This document shows, in pieces, positions 42,772 through 50,862 of a stretch of DNA of 64,000 bases. The DNA is from Pontibacter beigongshangensis. GTDB lineage: Bacteria; Bacteroidota; Bacteroidia; Cytophagales; Hymenobacteraceae. Every line of letters starts with the position of its first letter. The stretch's first letter is position 1. Position numbers and translations under genes: made by a program. Where the stretch lies: the NCBI RefSeq assembly GCF_014332515.1, contig NZ_VFSD01000030.1, forward strand, positions 1-64,000, written 5' to 3'. The notes beneath the pieces are model-generated. The model made no database searches and was not told the DNA's origin. It worked only from the letters and a program-made list of their open reading frames with translations.

Positions 42772-42861
42772 ATGCCTTGCGGAAAAAAAAGAAAACGCCA
42801 TAAGATCGCGACCCACAAAAGAAAGAAGCGTCTAAGAAAAAACAGACATAAGAAGAAGTAA
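42772..42861 (+). CDS. AURKAIP1/COX24 (mS38-like) domain microprotein, probable ribosomal protein
   Basis: The 29-residue product MPCGKKRKRHKIATHKRKKR... is almost half lysine and arginine. It matches the small AURKAIP1/COX24 domain proteins conserved upstream of rng in Bacteroidota, which resemble the tail of mitochondrial ribosomal protein mS38. It is therefore probably a ribosome component binding small-subunit rRNA, but that assignment is from homology. It is 37 nt after the TPR gene and 80 nt before rng. The frame starts with ATG and ends with TAA without any interruption. It is easily missed by standard gene callers. Confidence 0.85.
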   Translation: MPCGKKRKRHKIATHKRKKRLRKNRHKKK

Positions 42862-42941
42862 TTTCTTCTGAATAATTTGAGGCCCACATTGCTCAGGCGA
42901 TAGTGGGCTTTGGTCTATACATACAATTAATTTAAGACAAA

Positions 42942-44549
42942 TTGAGTAATGAATTAATCATTAATTCTACTCAAGATGGGGAGCGCATCGCGCTATTGCA
43001 GGATAAGAGACTAGTAGAGTTTCACCACGAGAAAAAAGACACGAACTACATCGTTGGTGATATTTTTCTGGGTACTGTAAAAAAAGTGATGCCCGGTCTT
43101 AATGCTGCTTTTATCGATATAGGCTACCAGAAAGATGCTTTTTTGCATTACCATGACCTGGGGGCCAATATTAAAACGCTTAACAAGTTTATAAAAGTAG
43201 CCCAGACGCAGAAGAACGCTTCTCCAAAACTTAACCAGTTAAAATTTGAGCCTGAGATAGACAAACTCGGCAAAATAGCTGACGTGCTCAAAAAAGGGCA
43301 GCAGCTGTTGGTCCAGATTGTAAAAGAACCTATTTCTACCAAAGGGCCCCGCTTATCCTGTGAGCTTTCTCTGGCAGGGCGATACCTGGTACTCGTGCCG
43401 TTCTCAAACACGGTAAGCGTATCCAAGAAGATCGTCAGCAAAGAAGAGCGTACGCGCCTCAAGCGCCTGATCATGTCGATCAAGCCGGAGAACTTTGGCG
43501 TTATCATCAGGACGGTGGCCGAAGGGCGTGAAGTGGCAGAACTCGACCGAGATCTGCGCAACATGCTCGACAACTGGGATGAAGGTTTTATAGCGCTGAA
43601 AACGGCTAAAACTAGCGATAAAGTTATCGGGGAGTTAGGCCGTTCTTCTTCCATTTTGAGAGATTTGCTAAACGAAAGTTTTGACAACATAATAGTGGAT
43701 GATGTCCAGCTTTATGAAGAGATCAAAACATACATCGGCAGCATTGCACCAGATAAACTTAGAATTCTGAAGCACTATGCCGGTAAGACAAAAACCTTCG
43801 AACACTTTAACATCGAGAAACAGCTCAAAGCTGCTTTCGGCAAAACAGTAACTATACCAGGTGGCGGGTACCTGGTAATAGAGCATACTGAAGCGCTGCA
43901 CGTGGTGGATGTGAACAGTGGGAACAAATCTAATACCGAAACCGATCAGGAGGCAACTGCCCTGCATGTAAACATGATGGCTGCCCGGGAAGTGGCCAGA
44001 CAGCTTCGCCTCCGGGATATAGGTGGTATCATTGTAGTAGACTTCATCGACATGAAGTCGCCCGAGAACCGACAGCGTATATACGAGGTTTTCAAAGAGG
44101 AACTGAAGAAAGACCGCTCCAAATCGACAGTTCTGCCCATATCAAAATTCGGCCTGATGCAGATTACCCGTCAGCGTGTAAGGCCGGAGCAAAATATTAT
44201 AACCGGTGAGGTTTGTCCTACTTGTGGCGGCACCGGAAAAATTACCGCCAGTATTCTGGTAACCGATGAAATAGACGCAGCGGTAGACGACCTGCTGACG
44301 AGCCACAACCATAAAAGTCTGGAACTGTATGTGCACCCGTTTGTGTATGCTTATTATACCAAAGGCATCATTTCGAGGCAAGCAAAATGGTTCTTTAAGT
44401 ATTTTAAATGGGTTAAATTGGTAAAAGACACATCGCTTGGTCTTACCGATTTCAAAGTTATGGACGAGCGGGGAGATGAGATAGAACTGCGTTCGGCCTT
44501 TGCCGAACTAAATGACGTATCAGAACCTGAAGAAGTAATAATACCTTAA
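42942..44549 (+). CDS. rng: Ribonuclease E/G family protein
   Basis: The 535-residue endoribonuclease processes 16S rRNA ends and other RNAs. It has an N-terminal S1 RNA-binding domain (about residues 35-130), the metal-binding aspartates in VVDVNSGNKS and IVVDFIDMKS (about residues 325 and 365), the zinc-link CPTCGGTGK (about residue 425) and a C-terminal domain. Its start codon is TTG: the next in-frame possibilities would remove the conserved SNELIINSTQDGERIALLQD start found in relatives. It follows the small ribosomal-type gene, which fits a joint role in rRNA metabolism. It ends in a 24-bp hairpin terminator. Confidence 0.95.
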   Translation: MSNELIINSTQDGERIALLQDKRLVEFHHEKKDTNYIVGDIFLGTVKKVMPGLNAAFIDIGYQKDAFLHYHDLGANIKTLNKFIKVAQTQKNASPKLNQLKFEPEIDKLGKIADVLKKGQQLLVQIVKEPISTKGPRLSCELSLAGRYLVLVPFSNTVSVSKKIVSKEERTRLKRLIMSIKPENFGVIIRTVAEGREVAELDRDLRNMLDNWDEGFIALKTAKTSDKVIGELGRSSSILRDLLNESFDNIIVDDVQLYEEIKTYIGSIAPDKLRILKHYAGKTKTFEHFNIEKQLKAAFGKTVTIPGGGYLVIEHTEALHVVDVNSGNKSNTETDQEATALHVNMMAAREVARQLRLRDIGGIIVVDFIDMKSPENRQRIYEVFKEELKKDRSKSTVLPISKFGLMQITRQRVRPEQNIITGEVCPTCGGTGKITASILVTDEIDAAVDDLLTSHNHKSLELYVHPFVYAYYTKGIISRQAKWFFKYFKWVKLVKDTSLGLTDFKVMDERGDEIELRSAFAELNDVSEPEEVIIP

Positions 44550-44598
44550 AAAGAAAAGAGCCGCGCCTTTATCAGGCGCGGCTCTTTTCTTTTTAAGG
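44544..44598. terminator. Bidirectional terminator after rng
   Basis: The arms 44544-44567 and 44575-44598 are perfectly complementary over 24 bp, with a 7-nt loop and flanking A/T runs; core GAGCCGCGCC. It serves rng (plus) and the PorT-like gene (minus), overlapping the rng stop. Confidence 0.9.
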
Positions 44599-44608
44599 CT
44601 GTAGCGGT

Positions 44609-45268
44609 TTAGAACTTTACACCAAAGTCAAGGTTGATCACGTTGTTCTTTACGGATATATTTCTGTCGCTGAAAAGCTTTTCATAATAATCGTCTATAT
44701 CTGACAGGCCCCTGTGATAAGAAACGCCGGCCAGCAGCTTCGTGCTTTGCCCCAGCGTAAATTCTACCCCAGTGCCCAGTAAAGCGTCTATTTCAAAAAT
44801 GTTGAAGCGCTTGATCATTTTTTCGTTGTTGATGATCTTTTTGTCATTTACCTCAGCAGAAACCTTGGTATTTAAGGCCGTTCCTACCTGCACGTACAGT
44901 ATCGTGCCTGGCGCTATTTCGTTTGTGAACAGCTTTAAGGTGACGGGCAACTGAAGATACTGAATGGAAACATTGTCGGAACCGGAGGTGCTGACGGTGC
45001 CACTGTTGTGGGTGTAGGTAATTTTACCGCCCTTGGTACGGTAGAACAAGCCGGTGCTGATGGCATAGTTCTGCGAAAAGAAATAATCGGCAATTACGCC
45101 CACACCAAATCTCAGGTTATTACTGTTACGGAAGTTGTAGGCGTCCTCAGCAACAAATCTGTTGCCGGCAATATTGGGCGATAGCTGGACACCTATCTCT
45201 ATTTGAGCGGAGGCGCTGAGCCCAAAACATAAAAACATCAGTACTAGTGATAACTTCTTCATTTGCAT
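44609..45268 (-). CDS. PorT-like outer-membrane beta-barrel protein
   Basis: The 219-residue protein has a signal peptide (MKKLSLVLMFLCFGLSASAQ) and alternating strands typical of the PorT/OmpA-like barrel family (IEIGVQLSPNIAGNRF; LRFGVGVIADYFFSQNYAISTGLFYRTKGGKI), ending INLDFGVKF with the terminal aromatic typical of barrel proteins. PorT is involved in type IX secretion in Porphyromonas, but this family is broad and the name alone does not prove such a role. It is divergently transcribed from gldB across a shared promoter region. Start either at 45268 (ATG) or at 45262 (second Met). Confidence 0.8.
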   Translation of the reverse strand: MQMKKLSLVLMFLCFGLSASAQIEIGVQLSPNIAGNRFVAEDAYNFRNSNNLRFGVGVIADYFFSQNYAISTGLFYRTKGGKITYTHNSGTVSTSGSDNVSIQYLQLPVTLKLFTNEIAPGTILYVQVGTALNTKVSAEVNDKKIINNEKMIKRFNIFEIDALLGTGVEFTLGQSTKLLAGVSYHRGLSDIDDYYEKLFSDRNISVKNNVINLDFGVKF

Positions 45269-45312
45269 AGTTTAAATTAAAAGATAAAGATACTCTAAAA
45301 GGATTAACCCCG

Positions 45313-45330
45313 TATTTTTGCACAAATATA
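45313..45330. promoter_or_regulatory. Divergent promoter region of gldB and the PorT-like gene
   Basis: TATTTTTG (plus, 45313-45320) lies 17 nt before the gldB ATG. TATATTTG on the minus strand (plus 45323-45330) lies 54 nt before the PorT-like start. The two -7 elements are within 20 bp of each other, so binding at one may exclude the other. Confidence 0.5.
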
Positions 45331-45337
45331 TAATAGA

Positions 45338-46327
45338 ATGTATTACAGACTACTCATACTAGTAACACTTCTTTTTGTTTCTGGCTGCAGGAAAAACACC
45401 TGCGGAATACCCGAAGGGGCTGAAAAAGTGCCGGTGCAGGTTGAAATAGAGCGTTTGGAAAAGCGATTTTTTCAGGATACCAGCAGGCAGGGCATCGCAG
45501 CATTTATAAAAAGCCACCCTGATTTTGCAGAGAAGTTTTTCGGTAGGGGCCAGCTTCGCTCAGATTCTGTTCTGATTAACGCCCTGCATGGCCTGGCTAC
45601 TAACCTGGAGCTCCGGAAATTGGGCCAGGAGGCAGAGTCTCGGTTTGGCGACATGCAGACAGAGCGGCAGCAGCTTGAAACAGCCTTTAAAGTGATCAAG
45701 TATTACTACCCTGATTTTGTGGTGCCCGAGGTAAAGACCTTTGTGTCGGGCCTGAGCCGCGATTTTCTGATAACAGACAGCCTGCTGGTGCTGGGCCTAG
45801 ATTTTTTTATTGGTAAGGACGCCAGCTACCGGCCCGATGTGTATGAGTATATACTGAAGCGCTACGAAAGGCCTAATATGCTGCCTACGGCCATGCTGCT
45901 GCTCTCCAACCAGTTTAACCAGACCAGCCAGACAGAGCGCAACCTGCTCGCCGAGATGATTAATACCGGCAAGGCCTATTATTTTGTGGAGTCGGTAATG
46001 CCTTGCACCGCCGACTCGGCCATAATAGGGTACAGCAGGAAAGAGATTGCAGAAGTGCGCCACAACGAGCCAAAAGTATGGGCCCATTTTATAGAGAAGG
46101 AACTGCTCTATGAAAAGAACCCCTTCCTGATTACCAAGTATGTGGGCGAGCGGCCCAACACGCCCGAAATAGATGCCACAGCCCCCGGCCGCATAGGCAC
46201 CTGGGTGGGCTGGCAAATTGTGCGCAAGTACATGGAGCGGAACCCCAACATAACACTCCCTGAGCTGATGGCCGAAACAGATCATCAGAAGATCTTCAAC
46301 GAGGCGAAGTACAAGCCCCGGAAGTAA
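45338..46327 (+). CDS. gldB: Gliding motility lipoprotein GldB
   Basis: The 329-residue lipoprotein (signal with lipobox VSGC, about residues 14-17) matches GldB: KVPVQVEIERLEKRFFQ early, and long helical segments with IGTWVGWQIVRKYMERNPNITLPELM near the C-terminus. GldB is required for gliding in Flavobacterium johnsoniae and is conserved in Bacteroidota. Its exact function is not known. The gene is monocistronic by context. With gldD and gldE also present, the window carries three of the non-GldKLMN gliding genes. Confidence 0.9.
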   Translation: MYYRLLILVTLLFVSGCRKNTCGIPEGAEKVPVQVEIERLEKRFFQDTSRQGIAAFIKSHPDFAEKFFGRGQLRSDSVLINALHGLATNLELRKLGQEAESRFGDMQTERQQLETAFKVIKYYYPDFVVPEVKTFVSGLSRDFLITDSLLVLGLDFFIGKDASYRPDVYEYILKRYERPNMLPTAMLLLSNQFNQTSQTERNLLAEMINTGKAYYFVESVMPCTADSAIIGYSRKEIAEVRHNEPKVWAHFIEKELLYEKNPFLITKYVGERPNTPEIDATAPGRIGTWVGWQIVRKYMERNPNITLPELMAETDHQKIFNEAKYKPRK

Positions 46328-46382
46328 AGCCTTTAAGTTAGAGAGTTAAAAAGGTAGAGAGGTAGAAAGTTAAATTAATAAT

Positions 46383-47045
46383 ATGCCATCTATGAATGAC
46401 AGAGAAGCAGCTGTTTTAGTAAAGGAAATCTTTACTAAAATAGAGCAAGCAAATTCTATTGAGCAAATTAATAATATCGTGTCTGAAACTGCCGAATTAT
46501 GGAAGAATAGAATGGATGAGATCAGCTATCCTAAAATAGTTTATAATATTACCCGTTCGGAGATTGAGGAATTAAAGAAAAATAATATAATAACTGAAGA
46601 TGGAAAATTATCCGAGGAGATATCATCCGGTGAGTTGGATCCCTTAACGAAATTACTGTATGCCATTGTCTGGAAAAACGGCGATTTGAAAAAGGTTAAA
46701 CATATAATTCAGGGGATAACTTCTGAGCAAGATGATAACAAAGATGATGGACTAGTTTTCTATCAATTCGGGAAATACTTAACTAAAACCATTGGAGAGC
46801 CTATCATTGATCAACATGTAATTAGAGCATTTGGAGTTTTTTCATCAATGAGTAATGACTCAGAAATTAAAAGGCTCAGAAGGCTTTCGATAATTACGAA
46901 AAAAGAAAAGGCGTATATATATGCATATAAAGAATGGTTGAATTCCTCTGTGCTTAAGGAAGACTTGAAAAATATAAAGGATTATTCTTACTACATAGAT
47001 AAGGTCTTGTTCGCAGTTGGAAAAACTATAAAAGCTAAGCTATAA
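46383..47045 (+). CDS. Orphan A+T-rich gene of unknown function (220 aa)
   Basis: The protein is helical and charged, without signal peptide, membrane helix or known motif (IEQANSIEQINNIVSETAELWKNRMDEI). Its codons are visibly A+T-rich compared with both neighbours (many Lys AAA, Ile ATA/ATT, Asn AAT), which fits recent horizontal acquisition. It is preceded by a low-complexity AG-rich string (GTTAGAGAGTT) and followed by repeat A copy 16. The start may be the ATG at 46383 or at 46392. I do not recognise a homologue. Confidence 0.65.
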   Translation: MPSMNDREAAVLVKEIFTKIEQANSIEQINNIVSETAELWKNRMDEISYPKIVYNITRSEIEELKKNNIITEDGKLSEEISSGELDPLTKLLYAIVWKNGDLKKVKHIIQGITSEQDDNKDDGLVFYQFGKYLTKTIGEPIIDQHVIRAFGVFSSMSNDSEIKRLRRLSIITKKEKAYIYAYKEWLNSSVLKEDLKNIKDYSYYIDKVLFAVGKTIKAKL

Positions 47046-47086
47046 TGGCTAAGATGTTTAATGAGTGAACCCTGATTCCTGCCGCT

Positions 47087-47145
47087 GAATTATTCTAATC
47101 AAAAAGCCCCTCCTGAGCTTCTTTACCTGCTGCTGTTGCTGCTGC
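47087..47145 (+). repeat. Repeat A copy 16
   Basis: GAATTATTCTAATC, A-run, GCCCCTCCTGAGC, and a CTGCTGCTGTTGCTGCTGC tail. Confidence 0.8.
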
Positions 47146-47186
47146 ACAAGTAACCTAATCCTGATACGAGAACCTTACGCTTCGCC

Positions 47187-48383
47187 ATGCGCATTACGCT
47201 ACTGCACCAACACCACCACAACCCCGACTGCCCCGCCACCTGCCGGCACTATACCTTTATGGGGGCACTGGCGCAGCGGCACCAGATTCGCCTGATCACG
47301 AGCAGCGCCTGGCGGCAGCACAGCATAACTCATGCCTACAGCTGGGTGCCGGAGGGGGTGGAACTACACGAGTGCGATGTGCCTTATAAAAATAAAATGA
47401 ACGTGTCCCAGCGGCTGTTCTCTTACAGCCGTTTTGCGGCCTATTGCCTCACCAAAGGCTTGGCTGGCCCCGCCCCAGACATTATATGGGCCGTTTCTAC
47501 GCCGCTTTCCACACCCTGGGTGGCGGCGCGGGTAGCGGCCCTGCGCAGAGTGCCATGGGTGTTTGAGGTGCAGGACCTGTGGCCATCGTTCCCGATTACC
47601 ATGGGGGCCGTAAAAAACAAATGGCTCCAGCGCAGGCTTTACCAGCAGGAGCGGAGCCTCTACCACAGTGCCAGCCATATTATCACCCTTTCTCCCGATA
47701 TGACCGATTATGTGGCCAGCCTGGGCGTGGCACGGCATAAAATAACGACCAACCTCAATGGCACTGATTTGCACCTGGCGCAACAGGTAACAACAGAGCA
47801 GGTAGAGACACTAAGGCAGCAACTGCAGTTACAGGGCAAGCAGGTGGTGCTGTATGCCGGCACGTTTGGCCGCGCCAACGACATACCTGGTATTCTGAGA
47901 GCAGCTGCCGCCCTGGTTCCGGAAAGCCAGATACAATTTGTATTTACCGGCGGAGGCTATTACGAGCCGCAGGTGCAGGAACTGGCCCGGAAGCACACCA
48001 ACCTGACGCTGGTGCCCCCATTGCCCCGGCACCAGGTGTTTGCGCTCTTTAAGCTAGCCACGGTGTCGCTGGTTACTTTTAACGACCTTCCGGTGCTGGC
48101 CACCAATTCGCCCGCCAAGTTTTACGACAGCCTGGTATGCGGCACCCCTGTTATCGTGACCAACCCCGGCTGGACTAAAGCTTTTGTAGAGCGGTTTGGC
48201 TGTGGCTGGTATGTGCCTGCCGAGAACCCGGCGGCTTTGGCACTAACCATAAAGCAGGCGCTTGATGACCAGGAGGGGTTAAGGGCGGCAGGAGCCAGAG
48301 GAGCCATGGTGGCCAAAAAGCAATTCGACCGGCTTAACCTGGTGCTTGAGGTGGAGGATGTGCTGAAGCGGGCCGCGAAATAG
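47187..48383 (+). CDS. Glycosyltransferase family 4 protein
   Basis: The 398-residue GT-B transferase has the N-terminal acceptor half (MRITLLHQHHHNPDCP; LIWAVSTPLSTPWVAARVA-like IIWAVSTPLSTPWVA) and the C-terminal nucleotide-sugar domain with VLYAGTFGRANDIPGILRA, VSLVTFNDLPVLATNSPAKFYDSLVCGTPVIV and the E-x7-E area (FVERFGCGWYVPAENPAAL). It transfers a sugar in glycan, surface polysaccharide or glycolipid assembly. No other glycan genes are nearby, so its acceptor is unknown. Confidence 0.85.
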   Translation: MRITLLHQHHHNPDCPATCRHYTFMGALAQRHQIRLITSSAWRQHSITHAYSWVPEGVELHECDVPYKNKMNVSQRLFSYSRFAAYCLTKGLAGPAPDIIWAVSTPLSTPWVAARVAALRRVPWVFEVQDLWPSFPITMGAVKNKWLQRRLYQQERSLYHSASHIITLSPDMTDYVASLGVARHKITTNLNGTDLHLAQQVTTEQVETLRQQLQLQGKQVVLYAGTFGRANDIPGILRAAAALVPESQIQFVFTGGGYYEPQVQELARKHTNLTLVPPLPRHQVFALFKLATVSLVTFNDLPVLATNSPAKFYDSLVCGTPVIVTNPGWTKAFVERFGCGWYVPAENPAALALTIKQALDDQEGLRAAGARGAMVAKKQFDRLNLVLEVEDVLKRAAK

Positions 48384-48429
48384 GAAACTCTCCGGTTTCG
48401 TGTACGGCTGCTTTTCAGGCTCATAACCT

Positions 48430-48476
48430 GCAGGAGCGGCAGGACCTCCGGAGGGGCCTTTTCATTAGAATAATTC
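48430..48476 (-). repeat. Repeat A copy 17
   Basis: Minus-orientation copy: GAATTATTCTAATG, A-run, GGCCCCTCCGGAGG, tail CCTGCCGCTCCTG. The first AATT base pair overlaps the following palindrome. Confidence 0.75.
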
Positions 48477-48527
48477 AGGCACAGCAGTTGAGTTACCTTT
48501 TACAGTTACTCAACTGCTGTGCCTGAA
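48474..48527. repeat. 20-bp perfect inverted repeat
   Basis: The arms 48474-48493 and 48508-48527 are perfectly complementary across a 14-nt loop. The arms begin TTCAGGCACAGC and end GCTGTGCCTGAA. It has no T-run, so it is not a standard terminator, and no gene lies across it. It overlaps the A+T end of repeat A copy 17. Confidence 0.75.
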
Positions 48528-48793
48528 CTGCATTACACCTGAAATTAAAGGCTGAGTGATTTACCACTCCGGCAATACCGCAGTAATCGTACATTTTCGT
48601 TCTCTTTAAAACTTCTGAACAATACAAGGTTCTGATTGTTAGGTAAATATTGAAGTTTAAAGAGTTGGTGATTTCCTTTCCTGAAATTCTGGCACGGGCT
48701 TTGGGTATGCAGTAACAGCTAAGCGTTTAAACACCGGGCCTAAGTTGTTGCCTTTACACAATACCTAACCATGAGTTTGAAAGGAAAAATAAG

Positions 48794-49276
48794 ATGAAAA
48801 AGATAATCGTAATGCTCTCCCTGGGTGTGATGGTGGCTGGTGCTTCCTTCGCGCAGAATGCCCCTCAGAAAGAAAAGAAAAACCGCACAGAGTACCGTGC
48901 CGATAGAGAACATAAAAAGCATAACAGAAATCCGGAGGCCAGAGCGCAGAAGCAAACCGAGCGGATGGCTCAGAGACTGAACCTGAACAAGTCGCAGCAA
49001 AAAAAGCTGCAGGCCCTGAATGTGCAACATGCCAAAGATATGCAGGCCTTGCAGGCTAAATATAAAGATGCTGACCGTGCCAACAGCAACATGCGCGACG
49101 AGCGGAAAGCCCTGCACGCCAAGCGGGAGGCTGAGATGAAAAGCATTCTGAACAAAAAGCAGTATGCGCAATACGAGGCAGAGAAAAGCCAGATGCGTGC
49201 CCGCAGGCAGGAAAGAGGCCAGGAGCGTGGCAAAGATTTTAAAGGAAAAGAATCCAGAAGATCACAAAGCAGTTAA
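48794..49276 (+). CDS. Spy/CpxP-like periplasmic protein
   Basis: The 160-residue protein has a signal peptide (MKKIIVMLSLGVMVAGASFAQ) and a very charged, helical mature part with LNLNKSQQKKLQALNVQH, close to the LTxxQ-type motif of Spy/CpxP chaperones, followed by a basic tail. It could act as a periplasmic chaperone or stress sensor. Only the helical motif supports this, so the family assignment is tentative. A 22-bp hairpin terminator follows. Confidence 0.7.
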   Translation: MKKIIVMLSLGVMVAGASFAQNAPQKEKKNRTEYRADREHKKHNRNPEARAQKQTERMAQRLNLNKSQQKKLQALNVQHAKDMQALQAKYKDADRANSNMRDERKALHAKREAEMKSILNKKQYAQYEAEKSQMRARRQERGQERGKDFKGKESRRSQSS

Positions 49277-49281
49277 TTTCC

Positions 49282-49329
49282 CATAGTCACAGAAAAGGGC
49301 AGGATTTCCTGCCCTTTTCTGTGACTATG
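49282..49329. terminator. Bidirectional terminator
   Basis: The arms 49282-49303 and 49308-49329 pair perfectly over 22 bp with a four-nucleotide loop (core AAAAGGGCAGG). It serves the Spy-like gene and the convergent gene ending at 49352. Confidence 0.85.
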
Positions 49330-49351
49330 CTTCAGTGGCGCTGAACTACTA

Positions 49352-49873
49352 TCAGTCTCTGATGCTTCTGGCCATCGTCTTGTAATCTTCTTTCAGCAGC
49401 TTTACGTTGGCTTCTGTTGTCCAGCACAGAATTTTATAGAAGTGCGTTTTGGTCTCTACTGCTGTAATCAGCATATAAAAGTTGCCATCCTCATCTTTCC
49501 AGGTCAGCTCTACATCGGCAACAGCATTTCCGTTTACCGTTGCAGTAGATACCTTGCTCATCTTCCGCTTTTTGGCTTCCTTTTTATAATCAGTGGCGAA
49601 ATCTGCCAAAAAATCCTCGGCATCTGTAAACTTGATTCCTTTGCTCTCTAACTCTTCCTTCGAGTCGTCTATCACCACCACGTACGCCTCTTTGGCGGTA
49701 TTAAGGTATTGCAGCGAAGCGACATCGTTAAGCTCATAAGTCTTGAGCATGTAGTTGGGCACCTGCATCTGAAAGCAGTGGCCTCCTGTTTTTTCTAAAA
49801 ACTTTGCTTGGGCATGTGCCACTGAGAATGTGGCAAGCATTAAAAGCAGCGTGAGTGCTTGTCTGGTAGTCAT
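49352..49873 (-). CDS. Secreted protein of unknown function (173 aa)
   Basis: The product has a signal peptide (MTTRQALTLLLMLATFSVAHAQ) and a mixed domain with MLKTYELNDVASLQYLNTAKEAY and VTVSTATVNGNAVADVELTW-like strands. Similar small exported proteins occur in Cytophagales as hypothetical proteins. Its function is unknown. Confidence 0.7.
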   Translation of the reverse strand: MTTRQALTLLLMLATFSVAHAQAKFLEKTGGHCFQMQVPNYMLKTYELNDVASLQYLNTAKEAYVVVIDDSKEELESKGIKFTDAEDFLADFATDYKKEAKKRKMSKVSTATVNGNAVADVELTWKDEDGNFYMLITAVETKTHFYKILCWTTEANVKLLKEDYKTMARSIRD

Positions 49874-49932
49874 AAGGCTTTTCTATATTGGCAAAGGCGA
49901 ATATAGTATATAATCTAGAAAAAACTGCTGGC

Positions 49933-50613
49933 TCAGCCTCCTAGTTTGTTCTCCGGATCGTCGGGAATGTTGGGGAAGTTCTTCTGGAAAAACTGGCAGA
50001 AGTGTGTCAGTGGGCACTCCTCGCATTTAGGGCGACGGGCTACACAGATGTAGCGGCCATGCAGAATGAGCCAGTGATGCGCTTTTGCAATCAGGTCCTG
50101 TGGCAGGTGAGCGATTAGCTGCTTCTCTGCCTCCAGCGGGGTCTTCGCCTCTTTCGTAACCAGGCCAAGGCGCTTGCTTACCCTGAACACGTGCGTATCT
50201 ACGGCCATGGCGGGCTGGTTCCAGATAACTGATACGATTACGTTGGCGGTTTTGCGGCCTACGCCCGGCAGCTTTACCAGGTCCTGCACGGTGCTTGGTA
50301 TTTCCGAGTTAAACTGCTCCACCAGCATTTTGCCTAAGCCGGCCAGGTGCTTGGCTTTGTTGTTGGGGTAAGAGATGCTTTTGATGTAGGGCAGTATGTC
50401 GTCGGGTGTGGCGGTGGCCAGGTGCACAGGTGTGGGGTAGGCCTCAAAAAGGGCAGGCGTTACCATGTTCACGCGCTTGTCGGTGCACTGCGCGCTAAGC
50501 ACTACGGCCACCATAAGCTCATAAGGGCTGGTATAGGCCAGCTCCGTTTGCGGTTCCGGAAAATTCTGCGTGAAATACCCGATCAGGTGCCTGAAGCGTT
50601 CCTTTTTCTGCAT
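49933..50613 (-). CDS. nth: Endonuclease III
   Basis: The 226-residue DNA glycosylase/AP lyase removes oxidised pyrimidines. It has the helix-hairpin-helix LPGVGRKTANVIV with the catalytic lysine (about residue 120), the aspartate in AVDTHVFRVSKRLG, and the [4Fe-4S] cysteines of CVARRPKCEECPLTHFC near the C-terminus. It lies 19 nt after a small gene and an ECF sigma gene on the same strand, so the sigma factor may control its transcription. Confidence 0.97.
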   Translation of the reverse strand: MQKKERFRHLIGYFTQNFPEPQTELAYTSPYELMVAVVLSAQCTDKRVNMVTPALFEAYPTPVHLATATPDDILPYIKSISYPNNKAKHLAGLGKMLVEQFNSEIPSTVQDLVKLPGVGRKTANVIVSVIWNQPAMAVDTHVFRVSKRLGLVTKEAKTPLEAEKQLIAHLPQDLIAKAHHWLILHGRYICVARRPKCEECPLTHFCQFFQKNFPNIPDDPENKLGG

Positions 50614-50631
50614 AAAAAAAGTTTACAGTCG

Positions 50632-50862
50632 TTAAGACTGCAAACTTAAGCTTTTTGAGTAATTCAGGATGTTGTTAACAGCTCTTTCGGGAGCGATTTT
50701 GATGGAACCAGTTAGCAGGTGGTGAACCATTAACAGATCTGAGCAGCTCTCAGCCAACTCACTGTCTTGCATTAAGGCCAATTCCAGTTGTTCACAGGCA
50801 TCTTCTGCCAATTCATTATAAACGTACTGTATTAGCTCATTCTGAGTAGAGGTTTTTATCAT
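50632..50862 (-). CDS. Small acidic helical protein, candidate anti-sigma partner (76 aa)
   Basis: The 76-residue protein (MIKTSTQNELIQYVYNELAEDACEQLELALMQDSELAESC) resembles the N-terminal helical half of anti-sigma proteins that bind ECF sigma factors (E-L-I-Q-Y-V-Y-N-E-L, then a D-S-E-L pattern), but it lacks a zinc-binding HxxxCxxC and a membrane helix. Its start overlaps the sigma gene by 26 nt, which couples the two. A regulatory link to the sigma factor is therefore plausible but unproven. Confidence 0.6.
   Translation of the reverse strand: MIKTSTQNELIQYVYNELAEDACEQLELALMQDSELAESCSDLLMVHHLLTGSIKIAPERAVNNILNYSKSLSLQS

Larger units (their letters stand above)
48384..48793. other. Spacer with repeat A and a 20-bp palindrome
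   Basis: Between the glycosyltransferase and the Spy-like gene are repeat A copy 17 and, overlapping its last base, the strong inverted repeat 48474-48527. The remaining 265 bp hold nothing that I recognise. Confidence 0.6.
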
